Part shown: positions 1 through 9,999 of the stretch, piece after piece
Layout of the letters: each line of letters begins with the position of its first letter
How positions within the stretch are numbered: the first letter of the stretch is position 1
NCBI RefSeq assembly: GCF_002952055.1
Contig: NZ_CP021255.1
Coordinates: forward strand, 1,897,501 to 1,961,500
DNA from: Desulfobulbus oralis
Lineage (GTDB): Bacteria > Desulfobacterota > Desulfobulbia > Desulfobulbales > Desulfobulbaceae
Direction: 5' to 3'
DNA: 64,000 nucleotides
Program-made: the position numbers and the translations under genes
The notes under the pieces: model-generated
What the model was told of the DNA's origin: nothing
The model's input: the letters and a program-made list of their open reading frames with translations, nothing else
Database searches by the model: none

Positions 1-860
1 TGCCGCTGCACACCGTGCTCATGGCCGGGGCCCCGGTTTCCGGCGAACTGCTGGCCGACATGCAGCGGATTCTGCCGGAGGATGCCCGCATCTTCACCCC
101 CTACGGCGCGACCGAGACCCTGCCCACGGCCTGCATCGAGGCCCGGGAAGTGGTGAACGAAACCTGGGCCGAAACCCGGAAAGGCCGCGGCTACTGCGTG
201 GGCCGGGCGGTGCCGGGCATGAGCCTGCGCATCATGCGGCCAGGCGACGGCGGGCTGGCCAGCCTTGCCGAGGCCGAACTCCTGCCGCCGGGTGAAATCG
301 GTGAAATCGTGGTGCACGGCCCGGTGGTGACCCCGGCCTATGACCACAGGCCGGAAGAGACCCGGCTCGCCAAGATTGCAGATCCGGACGGCACCCTCTG
401 GCACCGCATGGGCGACATGGGCTATCTGGACGAACAGGGCCGGCTCTGGTTCTGCGGCCGCAAGGCCCACCGGGTGCTCACGGCGCATGGCCCCATGTAT
501 TCGGTCTGCTGCGAGGCCATCTTCAACGAACATCCGGCGGTCCGGCGCTCGGCGCTCGTGGGCCTGGGGCGGCCCGGTGCGCAGGAACCGGTCATCATTG
601 TGGAACTGCAGGACCAGGGCCATGTGCCGGTCGGGCTGTGCGAACAGCTCCTGCAACTGGCCCGGGCCAACCCGCTGACCAGGGAGATCCACCAGGTGCT
701 GCTGCATCCCGGCTTTCCGGTGGACATCCGCCACAATGCCAAAATCTTCAGGGAAAAGCTGGCGCTCTGGGCTGCGCAGCGGGTTTCGGAGGCAGGTCTT
801 TCCGGAAAGCGGAGTGATCCGCATGGACGGCAGAGCGGCCAGAACCGGGCAGGGCTTTGA
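1..860 (+). CDS. oleC: OleC-like AMP-dependent ligase, C-terminal part (5' end outside window)
   Basis: The coding frame is open from base 3, so the gene starts upstream of the window and only about 285 C-terminal residues are seen. An adenylate-forming core motif YGATE lies near visible residue 34, followed by GDMGYLDEQGRLWFCGRK, the ANL-superfamily hinge region where the GD aspartate contacts the ribose of AMP. OleC-type enzymes use ATP to turn 2-alkyl-3-hydroxyalkanoates into beta-lactones in long-chain olefin biosynthesis. The assignment rests on the TPYGATE context and on the oleD-like gene that follows. A fatty-acyl-AMP or acyl-CoA ligase of another pathway remains possible, because oleA and oleB are not visible. 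Confidence 0.75.
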   Translation, partial: PLHTVLMAGAPVSGELLADMQRILPEDARIFTPYGATETLPTACIEAREVVNETWAETRKGRGYCVGRAVPGMSLRIMRPGDGGLASLAEAELLPPGEIGEIVVHGPVVTPAYDHRPEETRLAKIADPDGTLWHRMGDMGYLDEQGRLWFCGRKAHRVLTAHGPMYSVCCEAIFNEHPAVRRSALVGLGRPGAQEPVIIVELQDQGHVPVGLCEQLLQLARANPLTREIHQVLLHPGFPVDIRHNAKIFREKLALWAAQRVSEAGLSGKRSDPHGRQSGQNRAGL

Positions 861-900
861 CCGCCAGGGGAGGGATCAGGTGCACAGGCAGGAGCAGGAC

Positions 901-1944
901 ATGGACTGGCAGACCAGCTTTCCGGCACTGGCCAGGGAGAACATTCTGGTGACCGGGGGCGGCGGTTTTATCGGCGCGGCCCTGGTGCGGGCCCTGCTGC
1001 GGATAGGGGCAAAGGTCACCGTGCTGGGCCGCCATGCCTATCCGGAGCTGGCAGCCCTGGGCGCGAGCTGCCTGCAGGCGGACATTCGGGACGCGGCAGC
1101 GCTGCAAAAGGCCGCGGGAGGCGTTGGCTGCGTCTTCCACGTGGCGGCCAGGGCCGGCATCTGGGGACCCAGGGCCGAATACATGGCCATCAACCTGCAG
1201 GGCAGCAAGAACGTGCTTGCCGCCTGCCGGCGGGAGGGCGTGCCGGTGCTGGTGCATACCTCGACCCCGTCTGTGGTCTTTGACCGGAAGGACCTTGCCG
1301 GAGCGGACGAAGAGCAAGCCTATGCCACCCAGCCGCTCTGCGCCTATGCGGCCAGCAAGATTCCCGCGGAACAGGCGGTACTTGCGGCCAACGGGGCAAG
1401 CCTGAAGACTGCGGCCATCCGGCCCCATCTGGTCTGGGGCCCGGGCGACCGCAACCTCATTCCGCGGCTGGCGGCGCGGGCCCGGGCCGGGAAGCTGGCC
1501 GTGGTCGGCAGGGGCAGCAATATGGTGGACATCACCTATATCGACAACGCGGTGTACGCGCATCTGCTGGCGGGCCAGAACCTGCTCACCAGCGCCACGG
1601 CAGCGGGCCAGGCCTTTTTCATCGGTCAGGAGAAGCCGGTCAATCTGTGGCAGTGGATCAACGCGCTCCTCCTTCGCCTGCGCATACCGCAGGTGACGCG
1701 CCGGGTGCCGCTGCCGCTGGCCTACGGCGTGGGCGCTGTGCTGGAGCTGGCGTACACGCTGGCCAAAAGCCCGCAGGAGCCCGGCATGACCCGCTTCCTG
1801 GCCCTGCAGTTGGCCAGGTCGCACTGGTTTTCCCACGCCCGGGCCGAGCGTTTGCTGGGCTATCGCCCCCTGGTCGACACCGCCACCGGGGTGGAGCGTC
1901 TGCTCGCCTGGATGAGCGGAGAAGGCCTCGTCCCGCCCCGCTGA
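901..1944 (+). CDS. oleD: OleD-like NAD(P)-dependent 2-alkyl-3-oxoalkanoate reductase
   Basis: A 347-residue extended short-chain dehydrogenase/epimerase. The nucleotide-binding motif VTGGGGFIG lies at about residues 17-25. The catalytic YxxxK appears as YAASK near residue 150, after a conserved TSTPSVVF strand. OleD reduces the 2-alkyl-3-ketoacid made by OleA, and the product is the substrate of OleC, so the oleC-oleD order fits one pathway. The ATG at 901 is chosen because AGGAG sits just upstream. The frame is open further upstream, but it would overlap oleC with no ribosome site. An unrelated 3-beta-hydroxysteroid dehydrogenase-like reductase is the main alternative. Confidence 0.75.
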   Translation: MDWQTSFPALARENILVTGGGGFIGAALVRALLRIGAKVTVLGRHAYPELAALGASCLQADIRDAAALQKAAGGVGCVFHVAARAGIWGPRAEYMAINLQGSKNVLAACRREGVPVLVHTSTPSVVFDRKDLAGADEEQAYATQPLCAYAASKIPAEQAVLAANGASLKTAAIRPHLVWGPGDRNLIPRLAARARAGKLAVVGRGSNMVDITYIDNAVYAHLLAGQNLLTSATAAGQAFFIGQEKPVNLWQWINALLLRLRIPQVTRRVPLPLAYGVGAVLELAYTLAKSPQEPGMTRFLALQLARSHWFSHARAERLLGYRPLVDTATGVERLLAWMSGEGLVPPR

Positions 1945-1958
1945 TTTTTCTGTTTTTT

Positions 1959-3032
1959 ATGGCTGCAAACGCGCCGAAACAGGTGGCCCTGGCCTTGAGT
2001 GGCGGCATGGATTCCGCCATGGCGGCCCGGCTGCTTCTGGATGCAGGCTGCCGCGTTACAGCCTTCCACATGCTGCTGCCGCTCGTGAACGCCAAAAGCG
2101 CCGCGAGTCAGGCCATCCGCATGGCCGAATCCCTTGGCATTCCGCTCCGCCTGCTCGACCTGCGCCGGGACTTTCAGGCGCGCATCATACGCAGCTTCAC
2201 CGCGGCCTACCGCTCGGGACTGACCCCCAATCCCTGCATGCTCTGCAACCGGGAAATCAAGTTTGGTCTTTTGGCCGCAGCCATGCGGGCCGCAGGCGCC
2301 GACTATATCGCCACTGGCCACTATGCCCGTGTCCGGCAAGGGGTGGGGGGGCCTGTGCTCAGCCGCGGTCTGGATGTACGGAAAGATCAGAGCTATTTTC
2401 TGGCGCGGCTTTCGGACCGACAACTGGCCCGGGCGCTCCTGCCGCTGGGCGACGGACTGAAGCACGAGTTGCGGGCCCGGGGCCAGGCGCTGGGCCTGCC
2501 GTTGCCGGCAGGCGAGAGCCAGGATGTGTGCTTTCTGCACGGGGGGCTTGGGGCCTTTCTGGCGGCGCAGGGTTTTCGGGAGCAGCCCGGCGACATGGTG
2601 GATGCCTCCGGCCGGATTCTGGGCCGGCATTCGGGCGTGTGGCGCTACACCGTGGGCCAGCGCCGGGGCCTGAATCTGCCGGACGCCACGCCCTGGTATG
2701 TGCAGGCGATCGATGCGGCGCACAACCGGCTGATTCTGGGCAAGGAGGAGGAGCTCCGGCAGGCGGACTGCACGGTGCGCGCTCTGCACTGGCTCTCCGG
2801 ACAGGAGCCGGAAATGCCCTGGCGCGGGCTGGTGCAGATTCGTTCCCGGCATCAGGCTGCCCCGGCCGAACTGCGCCCTGCAGACCACAACAGGGCAAGC
2901 CTCCACTTCGAGCAGCCGCAACGGGCCGTCACACCGGGACAGTTCGCCGTGTTTTACGAGGAAGACCGGGTTTTGGGCAGCGCGATCATCTGTGCGCGCA
3001 GGGCGGGGAAGAGCCAGGATAGCAAAGAATAG
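1959..3032 (+). CDS. mnmA: tRNA-specific 2-thiouridylase MnmA
   Basis: A 357-residue protein of typical family length. It opens with the PP-loop ATP pyrophosphatase motif SGGMDS near residue 15. The two catalytic cysteines lie in NPCMLCN (about residue 92) and SQDVCFL (about residue 190). YIATGHYAR, RKDQSYFL and YTVGQRRGL are also family hallmarks. MnmA activates U34 of Lys, Glu and Gln tRNAs with ATP and inserts sulfur passed along a persulfide relay. It begins 14 bases after oleD, so it may be co-transcribed. The stretch before the ATG is T-rich with no clear Shine-Dalgarno site. It is divergent enough (MLLPLVN after the PP-loop) that a DUF814/MnmA-like paralogue cannot be excluded. Confidence 0.85.
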   Translation: MAANAPKQVALALSGGMDSAMAARLLLDAGCRVTAFHMLLPLVNAKSAASQAIRMAESLGIPLRLLDLRRDFQARIIRSFTAAYRSGLTPNPCMLCNREIKFGLLAAAMRAAGADYIATGHYARVRQGVGGPVLSRGLDVRKDQSYFLARLSDRQLARALLPLGDGLKHELRARGQALGLPLPAGESQDVCFLHGGLGAFLAAQGFREQPGDMVDASGRILGRHSGVWRYTVGQRRGLNLPDATPWYVQAIDAAHNRLILGKEEELRQADCTVRALHWLSGQEPEMPWRGLVQIRSRHQAAPAELRPADHNRASLHFEQPQRAVTPGQFAVFYEEDRVLGSAIICARRAGKSQDSKE

Positions 3033-3229
3033 CTGCCTGCCGGCCACGAAGGGGCGGTCCGAAAGCCCAGGAACGCTCGAGGAAAAAGCGCAGTCTGACA
3101 AGGGCCCATCGCCTTGATGAACGGGCCCAGCTTGTGGTGCTGCTGATGGAACATGGCATCGGCGTTTATTGATCTACGCCTGGTTTTTTTGAAATTGATG
3201 AGGAATTCGTGGCAGGAGGAGAATCAAAA

Positions 3230-6200
3230 ATGCATGAAAAAACCTTGGTGCACGGTGCGGTTGCGAAGCATCTTGGCGACGTAGCCGGGCAGCTTGCCGT
3301 ATTTCTAGAAAGAGTTTTACCGCCGCTGTTTGACGACTGGTGGAACAAAGCGGTCGTAAACACCCTGTCGTTTCAGCAAAAGAGACGGTTGGAGCAACGC
3401 AACATCACGTCATTGGGTGATCTTGATCTTGCTGGACTTCTTCGGGTGCTGGACCAGAATTGGTATCAGATTTCCAACAGCCTCGATCTGACATCCGAAG
3501 CCCGGCACTTTGTCAAGGAAATGCAGACGGTCCGTAACCGTTGGGCACATCCTGACGCGAAAGGCCTCCCCATCGATGATATTTACCGAGACATGGACAC
3601 CCTCCAACGGTTCGCGGTTGTCATCGGTGCGGACGAAAAGCTGATTCAAGATTTGCGCGCAACCAAAGCGTCCCTTCTCGCGGAGGAGTCTCAGCCACAA
3701 CCTGACCCAGGCGCAGAGACGCCCTCCGCGCCTCCGGAAAGAAAAAATGATGCGGCTGAATTCGAACCGGGACAAATCGTCTTCATCAAATCAAATCCAT
3801 CAAGCTGTGGTGCTGTGGTTGCTGTGCTGCCCGGCAGGCCTGAGAACCGATTCAAGGTTTTCATAGACGGGACAACCCAAACATTTTACGCGTCGCAATT
3901 ACAAGCCAAAGACCAGCGTGAGGAAAAGGAAAACACCTTATCCTGCGACCAATTCCATGCCTATCTCACCGCGCTTCAGATAAGGTATCCGGGGCTCTCC
4001 ACCCTCTACTCACTCAATGCCGCCCGTATCGACTTCATCCCCTATCAATTCAGGCCGGTGTTGCGGTTTATTCGGTCGGATCGTCCGCGCTTGCTCATTG
4101 CCGACGGCGTTGGTGTAGGTAAGACCATTGAAGCTGGTCTCATTCTGCGCGAGCTTCAGGCGCGCCGTGAGATACGTTCCGTGCTCATTGTTTGCCCACG
4201 TCCGCTGGTTACCGAGAAAAAGTGGCAGAAAGAAATGAAACGCTTCGAGGAGCGTTTTACCCATCTTGATGGCCCTACCTTGCGATATTGCATTAACGAG
4301 ATGGATCTGGATGGTGTCTGGCCGGATCAACACCAGAAAAGCATCGTACCGTATTCCCTATTCGATGAATCGCTTCTGTATGGCTCGGCTCCCAAGGGAA
4401 AGGGGAAGCGAAAAAAAGGCCTGTTAGACCTTGATCCACCACCCCGTTTTGATCTGGTTATTGTCGATGAGGCTCACCACATCCGAAACCAGGATACATT
4501 CAGCCACAAGGCCGTGAAGTTTTTCTGCGATCACGCGGAAGCCGTAGTTTTCTTGACGGCCACTCCGATTCAGCTCGGTAGCGACGATCTCTTTGTTCTT
4601 TTGAATACGCTCCGCCCTGATCTCGTCATTGACCAAGAGAGCTTCTCGCACATGGCTGAGCCGAACCCGTTCATCAATCGGGCGGTGTCGGCGATGCGGT
4701 CTCAAGTCCCGGAGTGGCAAAACCTTGCTGTTGGAGCTCTCGATCAAGCGGCATCTACGCCCTGGGGTCAGGCCATACTGAGGCACAATCCGGATTTTAC
4801 TCGGATGCGCACCGAGCTTTTGGAGAAAGAGGTTACACACGAGGAACGCATACGAATGATCTCCGACACGGAAGGGATGCACACCTTCGCTGGAATCATC
4901 AACAGAACCCGCCGCCGCGACATTGGGAATTTTACGGTCAGGAAGCCCGAGACGGTTGCCGTGCCGTTCACTCCGGCTCAGCAGCATTTGCACGACGAAC
5001 TTTTGAGGATTCAGGCTGAAATATTCAGCCGGATTCACAATGGGGTCAACGTGAAGTTCATGATGACTACCATCAGACGACAGGCGGCCAGTTGCCTCTT
5101 TGCTCTTGCTCCTTTTCTAGAGGAGATCCTCAGTCGCCATCTCGATGAGCTGTCCTGGGAAGAAGCGGATGACACCGGCGTCCCCGGGGACGAGGCCATC
5201 ATTCCCATTCAAAGTCAAATCGAAAGTCTACTGAAAGCAGCTCGTACCCTGGAGGCGAGCGACCCCAAACTCGACGCGTTACGCAACATCATCCGCGGCA
5301 AGCAAAGCCTCCCAAACAACAAGGTCATGCTGTTCAGCAGCTTCAGGCATACCCTGGGCTACCTCTTTGACCATCTTGTCAAGGACGGTTTTCGCGTCGG
5401 GTTGATCCATGGCGGGACGCCGGACGAGGATCGTGTGTCCCTTCGCGCCCGTTTTAAGAAACCGAAGGAAGACGCGGACTGTCTCGACCTGTTGCTGTTT
5501 TCCGAAATCGGCTGCGAGGGTCTCGACTACCAGTTTTGCGACTGCATCGTGAATTACGATCTTCCCTGGAATCCCATGCGGGTGGAACAGCGTATCGGCC
5601 GTATCGACAGAAACGGGCAAAAGAGCGAGAGCGTCGCCATCGTCAACTTGATCACACCGGGGACCGTGGATGCGGATATCTACGAGCGGTGTCTGATACG
5701 CATCGGTGTCTTCAATAACACCCTTGGAGGGAGCGAGGACATACTCGGTGAAATCACTCGTGAGATCAGAAACATCGCGGAAAACTACGAGTTGAGTGAG
5801 GAGGAGCGTAAGGAAAAACTCCAGCAGTTGGCCGACAATAAAATCCGGTTTATCCAGGAGCAGGAGGAACTGGAACAAAAACAAGCGGAACTGTTTGGCA
5901 TTCGTCTCCCGCAAGAGCAGATGAATCATGAACTTGCCGATGCGGCGAGCTTTTGGTTGTCACCGGCTTCACTCTGCAGGCTGGTGACTCTTTACCTGCA
6001 GCGCGTGTGCGGTAAAGACCAGGAGTTTATTCTGGGTGAAAAGCCGCTCAAGACCCTCCGGCTGGCCCAGGAATCCCGTGTTCACCTTTTAAGGGATTTT
6101 CAGCAGCTTCCCAGGCAGAACTCTTCCGTTTACCGCGAATGGGAGAATTGGCTCAAGGGTGGGAGCCAGCATTTGACGATCACCTTCGAGTCTGATTGCG

Positions 6201-6811
6201 CCATGCAACATCCCGAGGCCGCCTTCATCATGCCCCTCCATCCATTGGTCAAACAGGCAGCGCAGTCATTAGATGCCAAGCAACGGGTCATCACCAATCT
6301 GACAGTCGTGTCGAACGAGGTACCCATTGGGCGCTACGAATTCGCCATTTACCAGTGGCGCTTCCATGGCATCAGGGAGGACCTGGTGCTTAAGCCTGTC
6401 GCCTCGAACGCCATGGTGACCGAGCATCTTGCTCGTTTTTTGGAGAGCGCGGCGGATTCTCCTGACGCTTTGCCAGACAGTCTTGGCGCTTCAGTCTGGG
6501 ATGACCTGGACGCCCAGCACTACAGCTTGTGGAACGACGCGAGAAACAGACACCGGCAAAAGGCCCAGGAACAGGCTGAATATCGGCGCGAGAGTCTATC
6601 CACCAGTCACCGGGCGCGAATCGCTCTTCTGAAAGAACAGCTCGGCCAGGCGAACAACGAGAAGATACAAAAGATGCGTCGATCACAAATCGAAGCCGCA
6701 GAGGCGGATTACGCAAGACGAATCCAGGAATTGGACATCGCGCTGGAGAGGGCGGACATCATTGCCGATCCTGTTGCGTATGGTGTGATTCATGTTTTCA
6801 GGAGGGCTTAA
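3230..6811 (+). CDS. Swt1-type HEPN domain fused to SNF2-family helicase; candidate anti-phage protein
   Basis: About 1193 residues. The first ~140 resemble the Swt1-like HEPN domain (RNRWAHP near residue 105, the R-x4-6-H type of HEPN signature). A small beta-rich module follows (EFEPGQIVFIKS, about residue 180). Then comes a full superfamily 2 engine: Walker A GVGVGKT near 291, DEAH near 412, TATPIQ near 443, and the C-terminal helicase lobe with GLDYQFCDCIVNYDLPW and QRIGRIDRNGQ near 786. The C-terminus is coiled-coil-like. The ATG at 3230 is preceded by GGAGGAG; a GTG at 3209 is the alternative. It is followed two bases later by a sacsin-like ATPase gene. Helicase plus GHKL-ATPase pairs of this kind occur in defence islands, so a defence role is inferred, not shown. 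Its base composition is less GC-rich than oleC-mnmA. Confidence 0.85.
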   Translation: MHEKTLVHGAVAKHLGDVAGQLAVFLERVLPPLFDDWWNKAVVNTLSFQQKRRLEQRNITSLGDLDLAGLLRVLDQNWYQISNSLDLTSEARHFVKEMQTVRNRWAHPDAKGLPIDDIYRDMDTLQRFAVVIGADEKLIQDLRATKASLLAEESQPQPDPGAETPSAPPERKNDAAEFEPGQIVFIKSNPSSCGAVVAVLPGRPENRFKVFIDGTTQTFYASQLQAKDQREEKENTLSCDQFHAYLTALQIRYPGLSTLYSLNAARIDFIPYQFRPVLRFIRSDRPRLLIADGVGVGKTIEAGLILRELQARREIRSVLIVCPRPLVTEKKWQKEMKRFEERFTHLDGPTLRYCINEMDLDGVWPDQHQKSIVPYSLFDESLLYGSAPKGKGKRKKGLLDLDPPPRFDLVIVDEAHHIRNQDTFSHKAVKFFCDHAEAVVFLTATPIQLGSDDLFVLLNTLRPDLVIDQESFSHMAEPNPFINRAVSAMRSQVPEWQNLAVGALDQAASTPWGQAILRHNPDFTRMRTELLEKEVTHEERIRMISDTEGMHTFAGIINRTRRRDIGNFTVRKPETVAVPFTPAQQHLHDELLRIQAEIFSRIHNGVNVKFMMTTIRRQAASCLFALAPFLEEILSRHLDELSWEEADDTGVPGDEAIIPIQSQIESLLKAARTLEASDPKLDALRNIIRGKQSLPNNKVMLFSSFRHTLGYLFDHLVKDGFRVGLIHGGTPDEDRVSLRARFKKPKEDADCLDLLLFSEIGCEGLDYQFCDCIVNYDLPWNPMRVEQRIGRIDRNGQKSESVAIVNLITPGTVDADIYERCLIRIGVFNNTLGGSEDILGEITREIRNIAENYELSEEERKEKLQQLADNKIRFIQEQEELEQKQAELFGIRLPQEQMNHELADAASFWLSPASLCRLVTLYLQRVCGKDQEFILGEKPLKTLRLAQESRVHLLRDFQQLPRQNSSVYREWENWLKGGSQHLTITFESDCAMQHPEAAFIMPLHPLVKQAAQSLDAKQRVITNLTVVSNEVPIGRYEFAIYQWRFHGIREDLVLKPVASNAMVTEHLARFLESAADSPDALPDSLGASVWDDLDAQHYSLWNDARNRHRQKAQEQAEYRRESLSTSHRARIALLKEQLGQANNEKIQKMRRSQIEAAEADYARRIQELDIALERADIIADPVAYGVIHVFRRA

Positions 6812-6813
6812 TA

Positions 6814-8214
6814 ATGCCGAACAGCATTGAGGAACTCGCACAGACACGTCAACGGTGGATTGATGCCAGTAAAGAGAATCACTTTGAAGAAGGGATAAAA
6901 CGACTTCTCACAGAGCTATATCCGGATAACGCTCATTTTATTTATGAGCTTTTACAAAATGCCGAAGATACACATGCCAGTAAGGTACGTTTTACCCTGT
7001 CGAATGAAAAAATTGTGTTTGAGCATAATGGAAGACGCTTATTTGACTATAACGATGTAGAGTCGATCACCAATATTGGCGCAAACAATAAACGTGACGA
7101 TTTGACAAACATTGGTAAATTCGGTGTTGGATTTAAGGCTGTCTTTGCCTATACAAACACACCGGAAATTCACTCGGGAGATTTTCATTTTCGCATTCGA
7201 GACCTCGTGGTTCCAGTAGTAAGTGGTGTGAGAAAAATACGATTAGACGAAAGGATAACACGTTTCATATTTCCATTTGACCATTCAGCAAAGCAACCTC
7301 GCCAGGCCGTAGAAGAGATTAAGCGCGGATTTGAGGCGTTAAATGACAACACACTGTTGTTCCTTAAGCACATTCACCTCATTGAGTACTTCCTTCCGGA
7401 TGGTACTTTGGGGTATTTAAAAAGAATTTCCCATAGGAATGGGCGTATAGATATTACTCATGCCTCTCATCATAAGGGAAGAAAAACAGTTTCTCACTGG
7501 TTGCGATATCATAAAGACGTAGTAGTTGTTGATGATTTTGGAGATCCCCAGAAGTGTCGAATTGCCATCGCCTACAGTCTCCAGAAAGGAGACTGGAAGA
7601 AAAATAACGCTGAGTGGGAGATTGTTCCTCTGGATCGCGGTCAGGTATCGATCTATTTCCCGGCCGAAAAAGAAACTTCTGGCCTGAAGTTCCATATTCA
7701 TGCACCATTCGCGTCGACTGTGGCTCGCGACAGCGTCCGGAATTGTGAAGCAAACTGTCAACTACGCAATTGCATTGCCGAACTTGTCGTAGATTCGCTT
7801 ACCGATATCCGCGACAGCGGGATGCTGACCATGGACTTTCTGGCTGTATTGCCTAATCGGATTGATAATCTCTTACCGTTTTATGAGCCAATCCGAGAGG
7901 CGATCGTATGTGCATTCAAAGAGCGTGAGCTTACACCAACGCGAAGTGGAAAGCATGCTCCAGCGGATAGGCTTTACAGAGGTCCAGCAAAAATCGCCGA
8001 AGCCCTGAACGATGAGGATTTGTCGCTGTTAACGAATTTTGAGCCACCGCTGTGGGCGGCTAATCCGCCTCAGCAGAACCAACGAGAGGATCGATTTCTC
8101 GATAGCCTTGAAATCGACACATTTGGGTGGAACGAACTTATAGAGAAAATTTCCCCGCCTCATTCTATTCTTTATAATGACCAACAGAAACAGGAGAATA
8201 GAGCGCATCAGTAA
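6814..8214 (+). pseudogene. Sacsin-like GHKL ATPase, N-terminal fragment ending at an in-frame TAA
   Basis: 466 codons beginning with an ATG preceded by AGGAGG inside the end of the helicase gene. The N-terminus carries a Bergerat (GHKL) ATP fold of the sacsin type: ELLQNAEDT near residue 47, where the E and N coordinate Mg-ATP, then NIGKFGVGFKA near 103. The TAA at 8212-8214 is in frame with another long open stretch that continues immediately (LIEELIEEKKDAW), so the protein appears prematurely ended by one nonsense codon (CAA or CAG to TAA would explain it). The piece could still make a free ATPase domain. Low GC towards its end suggests horizontal origin. Confidence 0.75.
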
Positions 8215-9387
8215 CTTATTGAAGAGTTGATCGAAGAAAAGAAAGATGCCTGGCTTATGCGTTTTTATGCTCTGATGGGTGAGGCGTGTGAAGTGGTCAA
8301 CAAGTTTTACCCAGATAATCATGCAAAATACTTAACGCACCTTCGTATCGTCAGAGTCGAGAGTGAGCAATCGAATGAACATGTATTGCCGAAGAAGGCA
8401 TTTTTCTCTCCTGAACAGGGAATTATCCCACCCCAGAATGTCTATTTTGTGAAGCCAACCGTCTATAGTGCCGGACGATCTGAATCACAAAAAGAATATG
8501 CCACTAAATTTCTTGAATATATTGGAGTGCGTCTATTCAACACAAGATCAATAATTGAGTTAAGATTGGTAGATTACGACAACATGAACGATTGTAATAT
8601 CAAATCTCACTGTAGAGATATAGTAGAATTTATAAAATATTGGAAAGAAACTGCAGATGTTAAACTTTTCATGGATCACTGTTTTCTACTTGGAGAATCG
8701 ATAAGTGGTGATCAGTCTTTGTATATGCCAAAAGGACTTTGCATGGATTTGCCATTTGAGAGTACAGGTCTTAAAGAGTTAATGAGTGTTCACCAAAAAT
8801 ATGCCATGTGGTCTGGTTACAAAGAAAAATTAAATAAATCAAAATTTACAGAATTTACCGAGTTTTTACGAAATATTGGGGTCATGTACAGATTAGAAGT
8901 TTCTCCATCATGCATATTATATAATAAATTATTTAATGATCTTGAGATACGTGACAGCAGAAGAACAAAGAATTGTATTTATGATGATTATTCAATTGAA
9001 AATCTGGAAAGTTATTTACAAATTCAATCAATATCAGTAAGTAAATTAATCTGGGAAGCATTGATTCGAGCAGGTAAACAAATGTCAAAAGCTCAGTACA
9101 GACCCAATATGAAATATCAAATAAGAGAGTTTGATTCGCAGTTAGTTTGTCTTCTGAAGGATTACGCCTGGATTCCTGATAAGTCCGGCGCATTTCATAA
9201 GGCGTATGATATGACAAAAGATGATTTGCATGCGGATTTTCCGTATGACGATCACAATGGATTATTAACCGCAATCGGTTTTGGAGAGCGAGCAAAAAAA
9301 CTTAGTGAGGAATATGTATCAAAAAACCATGAAGCAAAAAAATGGGCTTTGAATCTGCTGATGAGGCACAAGAAATGGCCAAATTAG
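8215..9387 (+). pseudogene. Sacsin-like ATPase gene, middle fragment (same frame as N-terminal part)
   Basis: This is the direct in-frame continuation of the upstream fragment after the TAA; the first internal ATG is at 8254 and alternative starts lie at 8227. No Shine-Dalgarno site is obvious, so independent translation is doubtful. The middle (about 8500-9150) is strikingly AT-rich and has no motif I recognise. Near the end the reading frame passes through seven A residues at 9336-9342 and then runs out at 9387, while the sensible protein sequence continues in the -1 frame. The codons there read GCA AAA AAA, which places A-AAA-AAA in the register of a -1 slippery heptamer. A sequencing error, a mutation or programmed slippage could each explain this. 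Confidence 0.65.
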
Positions 9388-9974
9388 CGCAAGTTATACG
9401 AGAACGGGGGCTACCGCTAGATAGAGTGCTGGAACAGTTTCGACCGACTTCAGAGCAAAAACAACCATCATTTCCCTTGAGACCTGTCCCCAACCCGGAA
9501 CGACGTAAAGAGCGTCTTGACGAGCAACTAACCGACGCGCCAGACAAGGAATACGAGAAACGCCAAAGAAGTGTTCGAACCACCAACGGTGCCATTGACC
9601 CGATTACATGGCTCCGAAACCAGTACACGAACGAGGCGGGCCAAATGGTCTGCCAGATATGCAAAGAGGAGATGCCTTTCCGGAAACGCGATGGAAACTA
9701 CTACTTCGAGAAAAAGGAAGTCCTCTCCAAAAGGTATCTGCCGAAAGAGCATGAAGCTCAGTACCTCGCCCTGTGCCCCGTATGCGCCGCCAAGTATGAT
9801 GAATTCGTAAAAACTGATGATGAGGCAATGGCTAAGCTGAGGGAAAAGATTACCAGTTCGGAGGATTGCGGGGTTCCGATATTGCTAGGGAACGAGCAAA
9901 CCAGCATCCGTTTCGTAGAGACACATTATCACGATCTCAAAGCCATCATAGCGGCGTGTAAGCGGCACAGATAA
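9342..9974 (+). pseudogene. Sacsin-like ATPase gene, C-terminal fragment with HNH-like zinc module
   Basis: 210 codons in the -1 frame relative to the middle fragment. Read across the A7 run, the join gives NHEAKKMGFESADEAQEMAK, which is coherent and helical, so I read this as the displaced C-terminus of the same gene. It contains CQIC near residue 104, then a histidine-rich stretch (KEHEAQYLALCPVC), i.e. CxxC...H...CxxC, resembling a treble-clef or HNH-type fold. The ATG at 9342 lies inside the A-run and has no ribosome site. It could alternatively be an independent small HNH-like gene overlapping its neighbour by 46 bases. Confidence 0.6.
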
Positions 9975-9999
9975 TCCAATTCTTATTTTGAAGGATGAA

